Source: Rachicladosporium sp. CCFEE 5018
Lineage: Eukaryota; Ascomycota; Dothideomycetes; Cladosporiales; Cladosporiaceae
Reading direction: 5' to 3'
Length of the DNA: 50,042 nt
Assembly: GCA_002077045.2 (NCBI GenBank)
Contig: KZ111147.1
Location: 307,730 to 357,771 of the forward strand
In this document: positions 31,125-41,583 of the stretch, piece by piece
Layout: each line of letters starts with the position of its first letter
Numbering within the stretch: the stretch's first letter is position 1
Position numbers and translations under genes: made by a program
The notes under the pieces: model-generated
Told to the model about the DNA's origin: nothing
The model's database searches: none
The model's input: the letters and a program-made list of their open reading frames with translations, nothing else

Positions 31125-31919
31125 ATGACTCGCCCCTCCTCGTCTGCAGAAGTCAAGACGACCATCAAATCGACATCTCCACCACGCGACCACAACACAA
31201 GCTCTGCGTTGAAGGAAGGATCGAACACCTGACAACGCAAGTCAAAGTCAATGGACTGGAAAGCTTGGAAACGACAATGAAGGCATTGGTGAAGGGCCCG
31301 AGGACGTCGAGCTTCTGCTCAAGAACATTGCATGGAAGGAATGAAGGTTTACTGAAACTTGGTTGAGATGCTCTAACACCGACTGGACGCCGATGAGGTG
31401 ACAGTCTTTGAGGTCTCGATGCATGGAAGGTTGAGGTAGCAAATGAACACGTTGCTCAAGTACGCCGCGATCATTTCGATATCAAGCTTCGTTTCCGATC
31501 GCGATATTCAATGGCCTGCACAGCCCCAGTCATGTCAAGAGTCAATATGTCGTGCGATCTCGTACATCCATCGGTTGCAATGCATTGACAATGGAGCCTC
31601 TCCTCAACCACACATTGTGCCGTGTTCCGCAGATCACGTTATCCATGTATCATGTATTGACTTGACTCTCAAGCACAGCAAAGTCCTCGCAGCCGCAGCC
31701 ACCCAGCCTCATCCTGCGATCGTCGCTCTGCAAAGCTTAGCAACAGCAACATCGTTGCCTTACAACATAATACGACTCGAGCAATCATAGGGTACACTCT
31801 TCAGCAGATCATCGCACACAAGGTAGTATATGTAGGAAAGCCATCTCATCGTGTCCAGTAATCTCTCAAACATTCACAACAAAAGTAACCAAAATACCAC
31901 TTGATCAACAGAACCAACC
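31125..31919. other. Intergenic between eL41 and MGCG gene, contig B
   Basis: Holds the 3' untranslated region of eL41 and the promoter of the MGCG gene, both on the plus strand. Open frames here are short and not convincing. No RNA gene or repeat is recognised. Confidence 0.5.
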
Positions 31920-32074
31920 ATGGGCTGCGGACTCTCTACACCAGAAACACGATACGATGCAGACGGCCGCGCTGTACTGAGCGGTACATCCGGTATCACT
32001 GGACCTTCGCCGTCGGACGAGGCGATCAAAAGACGACGTCGTCGTCGTCGCGGAAACAATGGAGCATTGGCTGG
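31920..32074 (+). CDS. Small MGCG protein with acylation-type N-terminus, first exon only (contig B)
   Basis: The first exon encodes MGCGLSTPETRYDADGRAV and onward to a run of seven Arg and GNNGALAG. The intron starts at 32075 (GTTAGT) and its AG is the last dinucleotide before the gap. Exon 2 is available only in contig C (34387-34462). With that exon the protein would be 76 aa and end in LIGASAAASS, a long Gly run and Cys. Met-Gly-Cys-Gly with Ser at position 6 is a typical signal for N-myristoylation of Gly2 plus palmitoylation of Cys3, so membrane attachment is likely. I know of no function. This copy has AAAA where contig C has AAA before GACGACG, which changes the frame. Confidence 0.6.
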
Positions 32075-32128
32075 GTTAGTGTTCATACGAACTACACGCT
32101 CAACGAATCGTACTGACATTGGACTCAG

Positions 32129-32228
32129 NNNNNNNNNNNNNNNNNNNNNNNNNNNNNNNNNNNNNNNNNNNNNNNNNNNNNNNNNNNNNNNNNNNNNNNN
32201 NNNNNNNNNNNNNNNNNNNNNNNNNNNN
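32129..32228. other. Assembly gap of exactly 100 N
   Basis: Second run of exactly 100 N. The sequence on the right restarts at the base equivalent to 29971, so the flanking contigs overlap and no sequence need be missing. Confidence 0.99.
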
Positions 32229-32996
32229 GTGCTGGAGGATTTCGACTTCGCGACGTAGTACGACAAGCGTCTTGTCAAGATCCGTGCTTTTGTCTGCAAT
32301 AGAGTCTCTGACGAGGATGTCGGAGCGACGTTGGATCGCTCCTTTGCCATGAGCGTTCGTGTTGGACGATCGCCTAGGAATCCGGACAATTTTGCAAGCG
32401 ACTTGCTTCCTTGAAGGAGCACTTTCTGCTAAATACACGCTGGCGTACCCACCGGACCCCAGCTTTCTAGTCGTGACGATGTACTCTTGCGAGATGTGGC
32501 CGAGCTCGCGCAGCTGAGCTGAATTCAGAGGCGGCAATGGTGTGGCGTCACGTGCTGCGCTGTACTCAACACAGATCTTGTTAGTGAGGTGCAATCTGTC
32601 GCCATGGCTGAGCAAAAGATCTGCATCAGTGCTGCGTAAGTGACGAATGAATCTCCCACCGCCAGACGTGGTATTGTCAAGCTTTACTGGATGTGATGAT
32701 AGAACCCGGACGTAGACCATTGGAAGAACATCGTCAGCGGGGTCGTCCCCGTAGAGGATGCAGTGGAAACGGAGATGCTGATTCGAGATCGAACGTTCGA
32801 ATACGCCTAGATGCTTCTGCACTTGAGCTCTCCCAATGTCGAAGGGCGCCCTTGGTGCGATCGGCACTTGACGAAACGAGCTCGGCTGATCTGCGTTGGT
32901 GAAGACAAGGTAAGAGACGGCGTCATCGTTGTCCTCCTCGCTTGAGTACATGATCTCGTCGTCCGGGCATGCTGCCACCGCGCCAGCGTCCGTCAT
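32229..32996 (-). CDS. Chk2-like FHA kinase, truncated by contig edge (contig C copy)
   Basis: The first 256 codons of the kinase described at 28715-30738, from MTDAG through the FHA domain and the first kinase lobe to REVEILQH, where the gap begins. Only a few residues differ from the contig B copy (for example GAVAAC for GSVAAC, YLVFTN for YLVYTN, SSFRQVP for SSCRQLP). The truncation is an assembly edge, not a mutation. Confidence 0.88.
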
Positions 32997-33184
32997 CGTG
33001 ATGTTCGAAGTGTGAGAAACGAAGTGGTGAGGGATGTCTGTGCAGCTTAAAGTGAGGTCAGCGGTGGAGCTTCCGGTAGCGTGCCAAGCCGCGGGAAACA
33101 CTCCGCCCGCGCAGCACACAACAGCTCCAAATCCTGAGCACCTGTTCCTTCACGACATCATCCATCCTCATTCCACGGCAAACC

Positions 33185-33236
33185 GTGAGCTGTCCCGCGT
33201 CTATCGAGGCTATCATTGTCACTAACAGCTGTACAG
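33185..33236 (+). other. Intron in the 5' untranslated region of eL41 (contig C)
   Basis: Same donor (GTGAGC here) and acceptor TACAG as in contig B. The branch word here is a perfect CACTAACAG, whereas contig B has CACTAATAG. Confidence 0.55.
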
Positions 33237-33249
33237 TTGACTCGCCGAG

Positions 33250-33382
33250 ATGAGAGCAAAGTGGAGGAAGAAGCGCGTGCGGCGGTTGAAGAGGAAGCGC
33301 AGAAAGACTCGTGCCCGCTCGTAAGCATCGTTCGGACCCACCAATGGCAACCAACATCTACTAACAACCCGGCAGTAAGTAA
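33250..33382 (+). CDS. RPL41: Ribosomal protein eL41 (contig C copy)
   Basis: Exon 1 33250-33320, intron 33321-33375, second coding exon 33376-33382. The protein is identical to the contig B copy; one silent AAA to AAG change is visible near residue 7. The same 7-nt terminal exon supplies the end of Ser24, Lys25 and the stop codon. Too short to appear in ordinary ORF lists. Confidence 0.93.
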
Positions 33383-34178
33383 ATGACTCGCCCCTCCTCG
33401 TCTGCAGAAGCCAAGACGACCATCAAATCGACATCTCCACCACGCGACCACAACACAAGCTCTGCGTTGAAGGAAGGATCGAACACCTGACAACGCAAGT
33501 CAAAGTCAATGGACTGGAAAGCTTGGAAACGACAATGAAGGCATTGGTGAAGGACCCGAGGACGTCGAGCTTCTGCTCAAGAACATTGCATGGAAGGAAT
33601 AGAGGTTTACTGAAACTTGGTTGAGATGCTCTAACACCGACTGGACGCCGATGAGGTGACAGTCTTTGAGGTCTCGATGCATGGAAGATTGAGGTAGCAA
33701 ATGAACACGTTGCTCAAGTACGCCGCGACCATTTCGATATCAAGCTTCGTTTCCGATCGCGATATTCAATGGCCTGCACAGCCCCAGTCATGTTAGAGAG
33801 TCAATATGTCGTGCGATCTCGTACATCCATCGGTTGCAATGCATTGACAATGGAGCCTCTCCTCAACCACACATTGTGCCGTGTTCCGCAGATCACGTTA
33901 TCCATGTATCATGTATTGACTTGACTCGTAAGCACAGCAAAGTCCCCGCAGCCGCAGCCGCTCAGCCTCGTTCTGCGATCGTCGCTCTGCAAGGCTTAGC
34001 AGCAGCAACATCGTTGCCTTACAACATAATACGACTCGAGCAATCATAGGGTACACTCTCCAGCAGATCATCGCACACAAGGTAGTATATGTAGGAAAGC
34101 CATCTCATCGTGTCCAGTAATCTCTCAAACATCCACATCAAAAGTAACCAAAATACCACTTGATCAACAGAACCAACC
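33383..34178. other. Intergenic between eL41 and MGCG gene, contig C
   Basis: Counterpart of 31125-31919. A one-base difference near 33793 (TGTTAGAGAG against TGTCAAGAG) offsets the frame-changing indel further on. No gene is seen. Confidence 0.5.
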
Positions 34179-34462
34179 ATGGGCTGCGGACTCTCTACAC
34201 CAGAAACACGATACGATGCAGACGGCCGCGCTGTACTGAGCGGTACATCCGGTATCACTGGACCTTCGCCGTCGGACGAGGCGATCAAAGACGACGTCGT
34301 CGTCGTCGCGGAAACAATGGAGCATTGGCTGGGTTAGTGTTCATACGAACTACACGCTCAACGAATCGTACTGACATTGGACTCAGCTTGATAGGCGCTA
34401 GTGCTGCTGCAAGCAGTGGAGGTGGTGGAGGAGGTGGAGGCGGCGGGGGTGGAGGCTGTTAA
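34179..34462 (+). CDS. Small MGCG protein with acylation-type N-terminus (contig C copy, frame altered)
   Basis: Exon 1 34179-34332, intron 34333-34386 (GTTAGT...CTCAG), exon 2 34387-34462. The first 37 residues equal the contig B copy (MGCGLSTPETRYDADGRAV...). With three A instead of four, the frame continues as KDDVVVVAETMEHWL and, after the same splice, meets a stop almost at once (52 aa). The Gly-rich ending that fits the contig B frame stays intact in exon 2. Alternative acceptors a little downstream would keep a third frame open, so the true product here is uncertain. The N-terminal acylation signal is the same in both versions. Confidence 0.5.
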
Positions 34463-34667
34463 CTCCATGCGTGCGGATGGCAGGGAGACGTGAGATTATT
34501 ACTTGTCAGTTCGAGATTGTAGTACCAGGAGTGTATGAATACGATTACAGCGGGTCTGTATAGCATTCCCTTCGCCCATCTCGACAAAGTGCGTCGTGTC
34601 CTGATGAAGCGAAAGATGTCTCAATCCCACTATCGGTTCTCTCGATGCATGCCGCTCATACCACACA

Positions 34668-36549
34668 TTACGAAGCGAATGTCCGGGACTCCGACCTTGC
34701 TGCCAAACGTGCCTTTGCAGCCGCGATGCGATCGGCGCTGACTTCTCTACCCTTTCTGTCGCGAAGACCGCCATCTGCGGTCACATCGACTTGGCGAGGG
34801 ACGACCAGAGTTTCCTTGCCAGGAAGCTGCATGGAGATGGTAGTCTTTGGGTTGATATTCTCTTTGTGATCGATGGTGCTTCGTGCTAGCCGGTCTGCGA
34901 GCACTGACCTCGGTCGTGTTGGCGATGCGGGCTGGCCGAGGACTACGTCGGACTGGAATGGACTCGACATAGGCGGCTCAGGCAGATCCTTTTGCTCATG
35001 CTTCGGTGGCGAAGGTGGCCTGTCAGCTGGTGCTGTTGCTGAATCGTCGTGATTCGAGGAGACTTGTGAGAGTGGACCGTTGCTTCTTGGAGGTGCATGG
35101 CTAGGCGACAGAGAGTCTCGGCGATCTGTTGTTGCTTTTGAGATCGTCGTCTCTGCGATTTGACTCTCCTTGCCGATGTGAACATGCGGAAGTGCTGGTA
35201 GACTTCTCTGCGCTGCGCTAAGATTGGCACGCTCTGCAACGTTCGTGACATTGACAGACGGTGCCACATTAGTGCCAGAAGTGACAGCTCGACCCGTGAC
35301 ACGACTGTTGTCCAGCCGATGAGCATTGTGCGCCGCCACTGGGCTGCTAGACACCAGCTGATTTGTCCAGATGTCAGTAGGGAGATTGCCAGCCCTGTGG
35401 CGCGTGCGATTAGGCCGCGAGGACTTTGCATCAGGCTTAGCTGCCGGCGCTCCGACAATACTCGAAACGTATGCTTCAAGATCTGCTGGTGGTGCACTGG
35501 TCTCTGACCGAGCCTCTAGCTCAAACGCCCTAGTTGCCCTTGCAGTAACCGCAGACTTCTCTGTGTCGTGTGTTGCGACCGCAGCCGGTGCCACATCAAT
35601 TTTGAGCTGTACCTGAAGTGCTTTGAGCTGCGCCTCGAGCTCTGCTGCTCGCTTCTGCAACTTATCCACTTTCTTCTTCTCCTGGCGGAGCTCATCGGCC
35701 AGCTCGGTACATTGCTGGTCCTTCTCACGCGCAAAGCTCTTCGCAGCTCTCTGCTTTGTGACAAGCTTCTTGACCTCGCGCGTTGTGTTGGCGCGATAAA
35801 TATCGTATTCCCGCTTCCAGTAGATACCAGATTCCGACGTCGGCTCCTCCATGTCCACAATTGCGTTCCCATCTACGCTGGCCGTGTCCGTCGCCTGCGT
35901 CTCGAAGTTGCGCTTTGCGGATTCATCACGCACTCTGTGCAGCTCCTCTGTGAGCTTGCTCCGCCCACGTTCACGAGCTCCACGAGCGATCTCATCACCC
36001 TCCGGCGCTCCTGCAGCAGCCACCCACGGACTCGGGAACTTTCCAGGAAAGTCGGCTGGTAGACCCGACTTGCTGCCGTATTTCGCCTTCTTCGCGCCCT
36101 CGTCGTCCACGTGATCGCCGAAAGTGACTGTCTTGCGTCGCGCGTTTGCTGTGCCGGGCGTCATCAAGATTCCCTTAGTAGGAGAAGCCATAGGGTCCGG
36201 CAAAGCAGCGGCTTGCTTGGCAACGAAAGTGATGGCATCGCTCGCGCTCTTGGGTCGTGTCATCTGCGGTCGAGGTGCTCTGCCTGCGGTGTGGATCGGT
36301 CGCTGTCGATCTCGTTCCGTGTGGGAGTGTCGTCGCGGCTTTGGCTGAGCTGTCTGCGGTGTACCGAAGATGGCATGCTTGAACGCGCGGACCGCAAAGA
36401 CAGGCGCAGGCGTATCTGGTGCGTCAATGAACGTGGCGGGCTCTGCTTCTGTTATTCTCGTCAGTACTTCGTCAATGTGCTACACATGACCCAGACTGTT
36501 TACCTCCTCCACCTTCAGGCGCCTTTGCACCCGCTAGCCAGTGAAGCAT
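34668..36549 (-). CDS. Cut12-like spindle pole body protein
   Basis: Exon 1 (36549-36504) encodes MLHWLAGAKAPEGGG; a 55-nt intron (36503-36449) leads to exon 2 (36448-34668); 608 aa. The N-terminal motif APVFAVRAFKHAIFGTP (about 30-46), the basic motif KGILMTPGTANARRKTVTFG (about 106-125) and a coiled coil (about 224-300) starting near YWKREYDIYRANTTREVKKL are the marks of the fungal Cut12 family. In fission yeast Cut12 sits at the spindle pole body, binds protein phosphatase 1 and promotes Polo-kinase action at mitotic entry. The C-terminal half is polar and probably disordered. Without the first exon the conserved APVFA motif would be lost. Confidence 0.85.
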
Positions 36550-36906
36550 GGCTGCGCTCAGTAGCCAGGACCGTCTAAGGGCGAATGTCAACACCTTTAG
36601 CAGCTCAATAGTTCGCGAATGATGCCGTTGCTAAGGTGGTCAACTGATGTAAACACCAATCGCGTCAGTGAACTTTACCCCACGTCAAGCGTGGATCTCA
36701 GCCTCACCAAAAGTCTGTACGCTCTTGTGCTACTACCTGCATTCGTAACGCTAACTAAATGTTGCCGGATCAGCGAGAGAGCAGACTTGGCAGTCGGTTC
36801 TCCGTTGAGATCTCAGGTCTCTCATAGGGATAGCATCATGACGATCCATTTTCACCGGTGCATCTATGGCAGCACAGGAGCATTCACATACATGAGTTCA
36901 TCACAG
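36550..36906. other. Intergenic between Cut12-like and Gcn2 genes
   Basis: Both genes are on the minus strand; this is the Cut12-like promoter and the Gcn2 3' end. No distinct element is recognised. Confidence 0.5.
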
Positions 36907-39900
36907 TCACGATCCGAGATCATAGTACACACAAGCCCCACTCCTGAAATTGAACACGCAGGCCTCTCTGCTCGCGCCATCCTCATCCTCGCTCCACTTC
37001 TTCCTCCAGCTGGCCAGAGTTTCCTGCACCTGCTGCAGATATTGCCGCTCGTTCAGTGTTACAGCTTGCACAGCCTTGCGCCAGCTTTCGGCGTCACTTA
37101 GCCTCGTATCCCGGATCAGATCTAGCACGTCGTCCCGAGTCTCTACGGCCAAGATCGGTGCTTCCTTCCAGCTGTCCAGCTTCTCGGCCCAGCGCTGCTC
37201 TGCGGCGTTGACGATGTTATATTTATTCGACTTCTTGCTGCGGTGTTGAGCGAGCAGGACATGTACGTTGCCGGTCTTGCGTTCAGGATCCTGGTGGCTG
37301 GCTTGTCGAGGAAGGCTGGGGAGGATACGTGATTTGGCACCTTCACGGTCGCGGAGGTCTTGCTGGATGTGCGAGATCAGGGAGTGAGTTGGGATATCGA
37401 GTTCCTCGGCATCATCGGAAGTACTGCGAAAGCGGACGGTGTTGGAGGCTTCATGCCGAAGAGTGATCACGTAGGAGCATTGATCTTCGTCCAGGTTCGA
37501 GATGGAGTCATCTGCAAGCTCGGCGCTGATGTCACTGGCCCAAATCGTTGACAAGATCTTGAGCGCAGCGATACGGACAGCCTCGGAGCCACTAGCGACA
37601 AGAATTGCTGTGCAACGTTTCGCGAGTGGTTGAGCTCGACCTCTAGACTTGACGAACGCAGCACTGTTTTCGCTTTTGGAGTTCCTGGCAATGTTCGCCA
37701 CAAGGCGATCGAGGCCGATAGAGATACCGACAGCACCTTGAGGACTGCGATGCGAGGCTGCGGTGCAATGCGCTCGAATTAGACTGTCATACCTCCCGCC
37801 GGCAGCGATAACATCTCTGCCGGACTTGCGATCATGCACCAACTGCACCAAGATACCGTTGTCGTAGTATTTGGCATTATAGCTCGCGAGAGGTGCTATG
37901 TAGATGGTAGTCTTGACGCCCATGTGACGAGCGTACTGTACGACAGCCTCAAGCTGCTTCAACCCGCTGCTGATCTCGTCCGTGATGCGATCGCTAGACT
38001 GCGATGTAAGCTCGAGCAGTCTGCCTGAAGCTTTCTCCGGTCCAACACGGAAGTCGAACTGTTGCAGATCTTCCACGACTGCCATGGACAGTCCCAAAGG
38101 AGGTGATCTAAGCTCGGACCTGATCTTATCCCAGGTGAAGGCTTGGTAACCAAGCTTGCTGAGACACTGCTTCACAGGGAGATATTGCGCCGTGGGTACC
38201 TTAGAGTGTTCCATGATAGCGTCCAGGACGTTGGCATGATTGATCTGAAGCGAGACAGTGCCGTTTGTTGTGATGGTCGGCAACTGTGACGTGATCTCGT
38301 CGAGGACCTTCAGCACTTCAGCGTCCTCCAATGCCTGCTCACCATTTCGTGCCATAGAGATGATGTCAAAGTCCACTTCTTCGCTGACTCTCGGTGGGCC
38401 GCCAGTAAAGGCATCTCGATACACTCGGCCGAAAGTGAATGCACGATGCAACGGAAAGTCATCATGAGCGAGTTGGCGGGCGAAGGGGAGCGTAAGGTCG
38501 TAAGGAAGCTGGACCAGGTTACCCGAAGCATCAAGTAGTTGGACCACTCGCAGGTCATCGTGATAGCTGGATCTCGGAAACAAGCTCTCCCGCTGGACCT
38601 CCTCAGCACCATGCCGTCGGAAGATTGTCTCGAGTGCGCCTTTGGCGACGGCTCGAGAGCGAACATAGTCCGCTTTCTCGATGGCGTTCTGATGTTTAGC
38701 GTCCCATGCCAGTGCCTTCACACGATTGTTGCTGGCTTCATCATGTGAGAAGAGTGCTGACATCATCTTCTGATGGTACGGTGATCGGGCATCGCCTAGC
38801 GAATCGAGCGCCTGGCGGATGGTCTCATCCTCAATCTTGAGAGGCAAAATGTTGCTCCGGAGTAGTTCAGTGCTGCTCGGTCGCTCACTTGGCTTATGTG
38901 AGATCAAGCATTTGATCAATTTGCCTTGCGCTGCCTTTGGTGCACTGGCCTGATATTGCGCCGGTAACGAGGCTCCCCTCTCTCGAATCAGCTGAAGAGC
39001 GCGGATGCGTTCCATGGCCGTTGCGAACGGCTCACACATCTCATAGAACATGATCCCGAGACTGTACATGTCCACTTTATCGGTGTAGGAGCCTCCAGAC
39101 CCTGATCGAAGTTCAGGCGCGACATAAAGGGCAGTGCCGACGCTTCTAGTCATATCACCGTTGACGCTGCCATTCACCGAAGTGGTACTGTCTAACGCGA
39201 GATACTGACTTGTGGTGGCAAGTCCAAAGTCGCCAATCTTGGGATTTCCGAGTGCATCGATGAAGACGTTATCGGGCTTCAGATCTCGATGGATAATGCC
39301 ATGACTATGTACATGCGCCAGTCCTTCGGTGACCTGGCGGATAAAGCGCCACGCATCTTCTTCGTTTATGACCCGAAGGATGTAGTCACGGAGAGTCCGT
39401 CGCTCGCAATATTCCATCTGGATGTACAGCGTTGATAGGATCTTGCGTGTTGAAGTGCCAGGTGTTCTCGGCTTTGCAAGTTCCAGCGACGGCGAGCTCT
39501 CACGGGCTTCAAAGATGTCGTCGACTTCATGGGTCATGTCTGCAGGCAAGGCCGGCTGCAATGCCGAATCGTCACTTTCTGATCCGCTGTCGTCCCCGAA
39601 CTCTATCTGGGGATAACCACTCGACGACACAAAGTCCAGACCGCTGGCGCTTTGATATCCAAAGTCATAGCGTGGACTGTGAGAAGGAGCAGCTTCCCCG
39701 GTATCTGTGTTCCGATCTTCGGTGACCGTCTCATCCGTAGTGCTTGTGGCTTCCTCATGCTTCGTGTGCACATTCTCCTCCACCCAAGTCGAGTAATATC
39801 TTACCACGTAGGGGTGATTCAGCCGGTTCAGAAGCATGACCTCAGACAGAATGTGATCGAGCTGTGGCGCCTGGCTGATCTTCTTGATAGCATACACCGA

Positions 39901-41583
39901 CCCGTCCAGTTTGTTACGAGCCTTCACAACTTCGCCAAATCCTCCCTTACCTAGACGTCCCAGCTCCGTGAAATCGGCACCATATCGTGAGACAGGCTCA
40001 TGCACATTGCTGGAGTTAAGTCTCGAACGCCGTCTGGCAGGACTCTTGATGCCAGTGACTGATGAGGGATGGGTGGCGCCGCCGACTGGCTCATGTGCTT
40101 CGATTGCCGCAACACTTGTTCGGAGGAATTCTGCAGGTAACAAATCAAACGGTGACGGGCGCTTCCGGAAGTCATGGGTCAGCAGGCGACGAGCAAAGTC
40201 CATGAAAACGCCGCCCATCGATGCTTTGCTCCATATGCTTGACGGTGTGAAGGTTTCGATAATTCCGTGCCCCAGGAACATCTGCAACACAACAATACCG
40301 AGCATCCAGACGTCAGTTTTTCGTGATTTGAGATCTGTAACCGAATGGAAACCCTCCGGTGGGTGCCAGGCCAGCGAGCGTGGAGCGTGTGCATCTGACA
40401 GACTGCTCCCATATGCAGTATTCACCAGAATTGGTGTCGGGGGCGTTGTCGTGCTCACGACTATATTTGCGGTGCTTATGCTACCGTGAGCCACACCGGT
40501 GCGGTGACATGTATCGATAGCCTCGAGGAGATGTAGAGTGAAACGCCGTGCAACCTCTAAGTCAAGTGTTCCATGAAGCATCAACGAGTCGCGAAGCGTG
40601 CCACCATTGTTGTGTTGTGCGCACAAGGTAAGCTCCGCAGAAGCGTCAAATCTGTCGATACGGAAGGCATATAGACAGGCTATGTCATCGCCTTTCACAG
40701 CTCGTGCAAGGACTAGGATCCGTTCCAGGTTGCCGAGTTCTTCGCGTGATCTACGCTGCAGGCTATATCGATTGATCGCCACAAGTGGGATACGTGAGTT
40801 CTTTGTTGATAACAATGGCTTCCCAAGCCATTGATCGTCGTTCTGCTGACACACGATCATTACCGAAGAGAAATGCAGAGTTTCGGATTTTACCGTGATG
40901 GATGCAGGCTGATCGAAACGTATAGTGTCTTCGGTAGCATCCACTGCGAGGTCATCACCGCTGATCGTCGATCGCGCGGCTTGTCGTATCTGACGACGGT
41001 GAAGCTCATCATCGACCATCTGTCTTAGCACACGGTCTTCGTCTTCCTGAGCTTCCAACGCACGACGGGTCTCATTGTCTACTGCTTGTTTAGCGAGTGC
41101 AGTAGCCACTTCCTCTGCACTTGTACGCTCCTCGTCTAGACTAGGCAAAGTGCCCTCAACCCTGGCCTGTACCGCATCATCGAGGGCTTCCTGGATCTCG
41201 GACGCAATAACGTAGATCATCACATCGCCAACTAATTGTCGCGGACGTTTTGCGATTACATTGTTTATACGCGTCCTCGTCCGCTCGTGAAAGGCACTGA
41301 GATCATCGATCGCGAGCGTCGGTGGAGACTTCGGGTAGGTAGGAGACAATGTAACAGACATCGTCACAAAGACTTCTGCATTATTTGAAGCTTGCAAGAC
41401 GAGCGTGAAGCTTCGTTCTGCTGTCTTGTTCCATGCGGTCTTCACCTCTAGGTCCCGGAAATTCTCCATGTAAATGGCCTGGAGGACCTCAATCTCCTCG
41501 GCCTGGATTTCATCATGATTGGACTGGCTAGGAGCATGTGTAGGCTGTGCTGCTTTCGCGTTCCGAGGTGATTTCGGGGCCAT
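36907..41583 (-). CDS. GCN2: eIF2-alpha kinase Gcn2 (amino-acid starvation sensor)
   Basis: A single exon of 1558 aa. In order: an N-terminal RWD domain (about 25-145) that in yeast binds Gcn1; a pseudokinase-like segment (about 250-510); the active kinase (about 540-900) with GKGGFGEV near 545-552, YAIKKI lysine near 567, HRDLKPDN near 766 and DFGLAT near 785, plus a large acidic insert typical of eIF2-alpha kinases. A histidyl-tRNA-synthetase-like domain follows (about 975-1370), which senses uncharged tRNA. The C-terminal ribosome-binding region completes it. The kinase phosphorylates Ser51 of eIF2-alpha, lowering general translation and raising Gcn4/CPC1 synthesis. Length and domain order are those of intact fungal Gcn2. 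A TGACTC word lies 62 nt before the start. Confidence 0.97.
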   Translation of the reverse strand: MAPKSPRNAKAAQPTHAPSQSNHDEIQAEEIEVLQAIYMENFRDLEVKTAWNKTAERSFTLVLQASNNAEVFVTMSVTLSPTYPKSPPTLAIDDLSAFHERTRTRINNVIAKRPRQLVGDVMIYVIASEIQEALDDAVQARVEGTLPSLDEERTSAEEVATALAKQAVDNETRRALEAQEDEDRVLRQMVDDELHRRQIRQAARSTISGDDLAVDATEDTIRFDQPASITVKSETLHFSSVMIVCQQNDDQWLGKPLLSTKNSRIPLVAINRYSLQRRSREELGNLERILVLARAVKGDDIACLYAFRIDRFDASAELTLCAQHNNGGTLRDSLMLHGTLDLEVARRFTLHLLEAIDTCHRTGVAHGSISTANIVVSTTTPPTPILVNTAYGSSLSDAHAPRSLAWHPPEGFHSVTDLKSRKTDVWMLGIVVLQMFLGHGIIETFTPSSIWSKASMGGVFMDFARRLLTHDFRKRPSPFDLLPAEFLRTSVAAIEAHEPVGGATHPSSVTGIKSPARRRSRLNSSNVHEPVSRYGADFTELGRLGKGGFGEVVKARNKLDGSVYAIKKISQAPQLDHILSEVMLLNRLNHPYVVRYYSTWVEENVHTKHEEATSTTDETVTEDRNTDTGEAAPSHSPRYDFGYQSASGLDFVSSSGYPQIEFGDDSGSESDDSALQPALPADMTHEVDDIFEARESSPSLELAKPRTPGTSTRKILSTLYIQMEYCERRTLRDYILRVINEEDAWRFIRQVTEGLAHVHSHGIIHRDLKPDNVFIDALGNPKIGDFGLATTSQYLALDSTTSVNGSVNGDMTRSVGTALYVAPELRSGSGGSYTDKVDMYSLGIMFYEMCEPFATAMERIRALQLIRERGASLPAQYQASAPKAAQGKLIKCLISHKPSERPSSTELLRSNILPLKIEDETIRQALDSLGDARSPYHQKMMSALFSHDEASNNRVKALAWDAKHQNAIEKADYVRSRAVAKGALETIFRRHGAEEVQRESLFPRSSYHDDLRVVQLLDASGNLVQLPYDLTLPFARQLAHDDFPLHRAFTFGRVYRDAFTGGPPRVSEEVDFDIISMARNGEQALEDAEVLKVLDEITSQLPTITTNGTVSLQINHANVLDAIMEHSKVPTAQYLPVKQCLSKLGYQAFTWDKIRSELRSPPLGLSMAVVEDLQQFDFRVGPEKASGRLLELTSQSSDRITDEISSGLKQLEAVVQYARHMGVKTTIYIAPLASYNAKYYDNGILVQLVHDRKSGRDVIAAGGRYDSLIRAHCTAASHRSPQGAVGISIGLDRLVANIARNSKSENSAAFVKSRGRAQPLAKRCTAILVASGSEAVRIAALKILSTIWASDISAELADDSISNLDEDQCSYVITLRHEASNTVRFRSTSDDAEELDIPTHSLISHIQQDLRDREGAKSRILPSLPRQASHQDPERKTGNVHVLLAQHRSKKSNKYNIVNAAEQRWAEKLDSWKEAPILAVETRDDVLDLIRDTRLSDAESWRKAVQAVTLNERQYLQQVQETLASWRKKWSEDEDGASREACVFNFRSGACVYYDLGS

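Larger units (their letters stand above)
29971..32128. repeat. End of contig B duplicated at the start of contig C
   Basis: These 2158 bases match 32229-34386, also 2158 bases, with about one difference per hundred bases and two compensating one-base indels. The stretch covers the N-terminal part of the Chk2-like kinase gene, eL41 and the first exon of the MGCG gene. It ends exactly at the AG of the MGCG intron. Confidence 0.92.
32229..34386. repeat. Start of contig C duplicating the end of contig B
   Basis: Counterpart of 29971-32128. Because the contig starts inside the kinase gene, that gene is truncated here, while the MGCG gene is complete here. Confidence 0.92.

Noticed and set aside
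34415..34458. GGT/GGA-rich microsatellite
   Set aside because: It is the coding sequence for the Gly run of the MGCG protein rather than an independent repeat feature.
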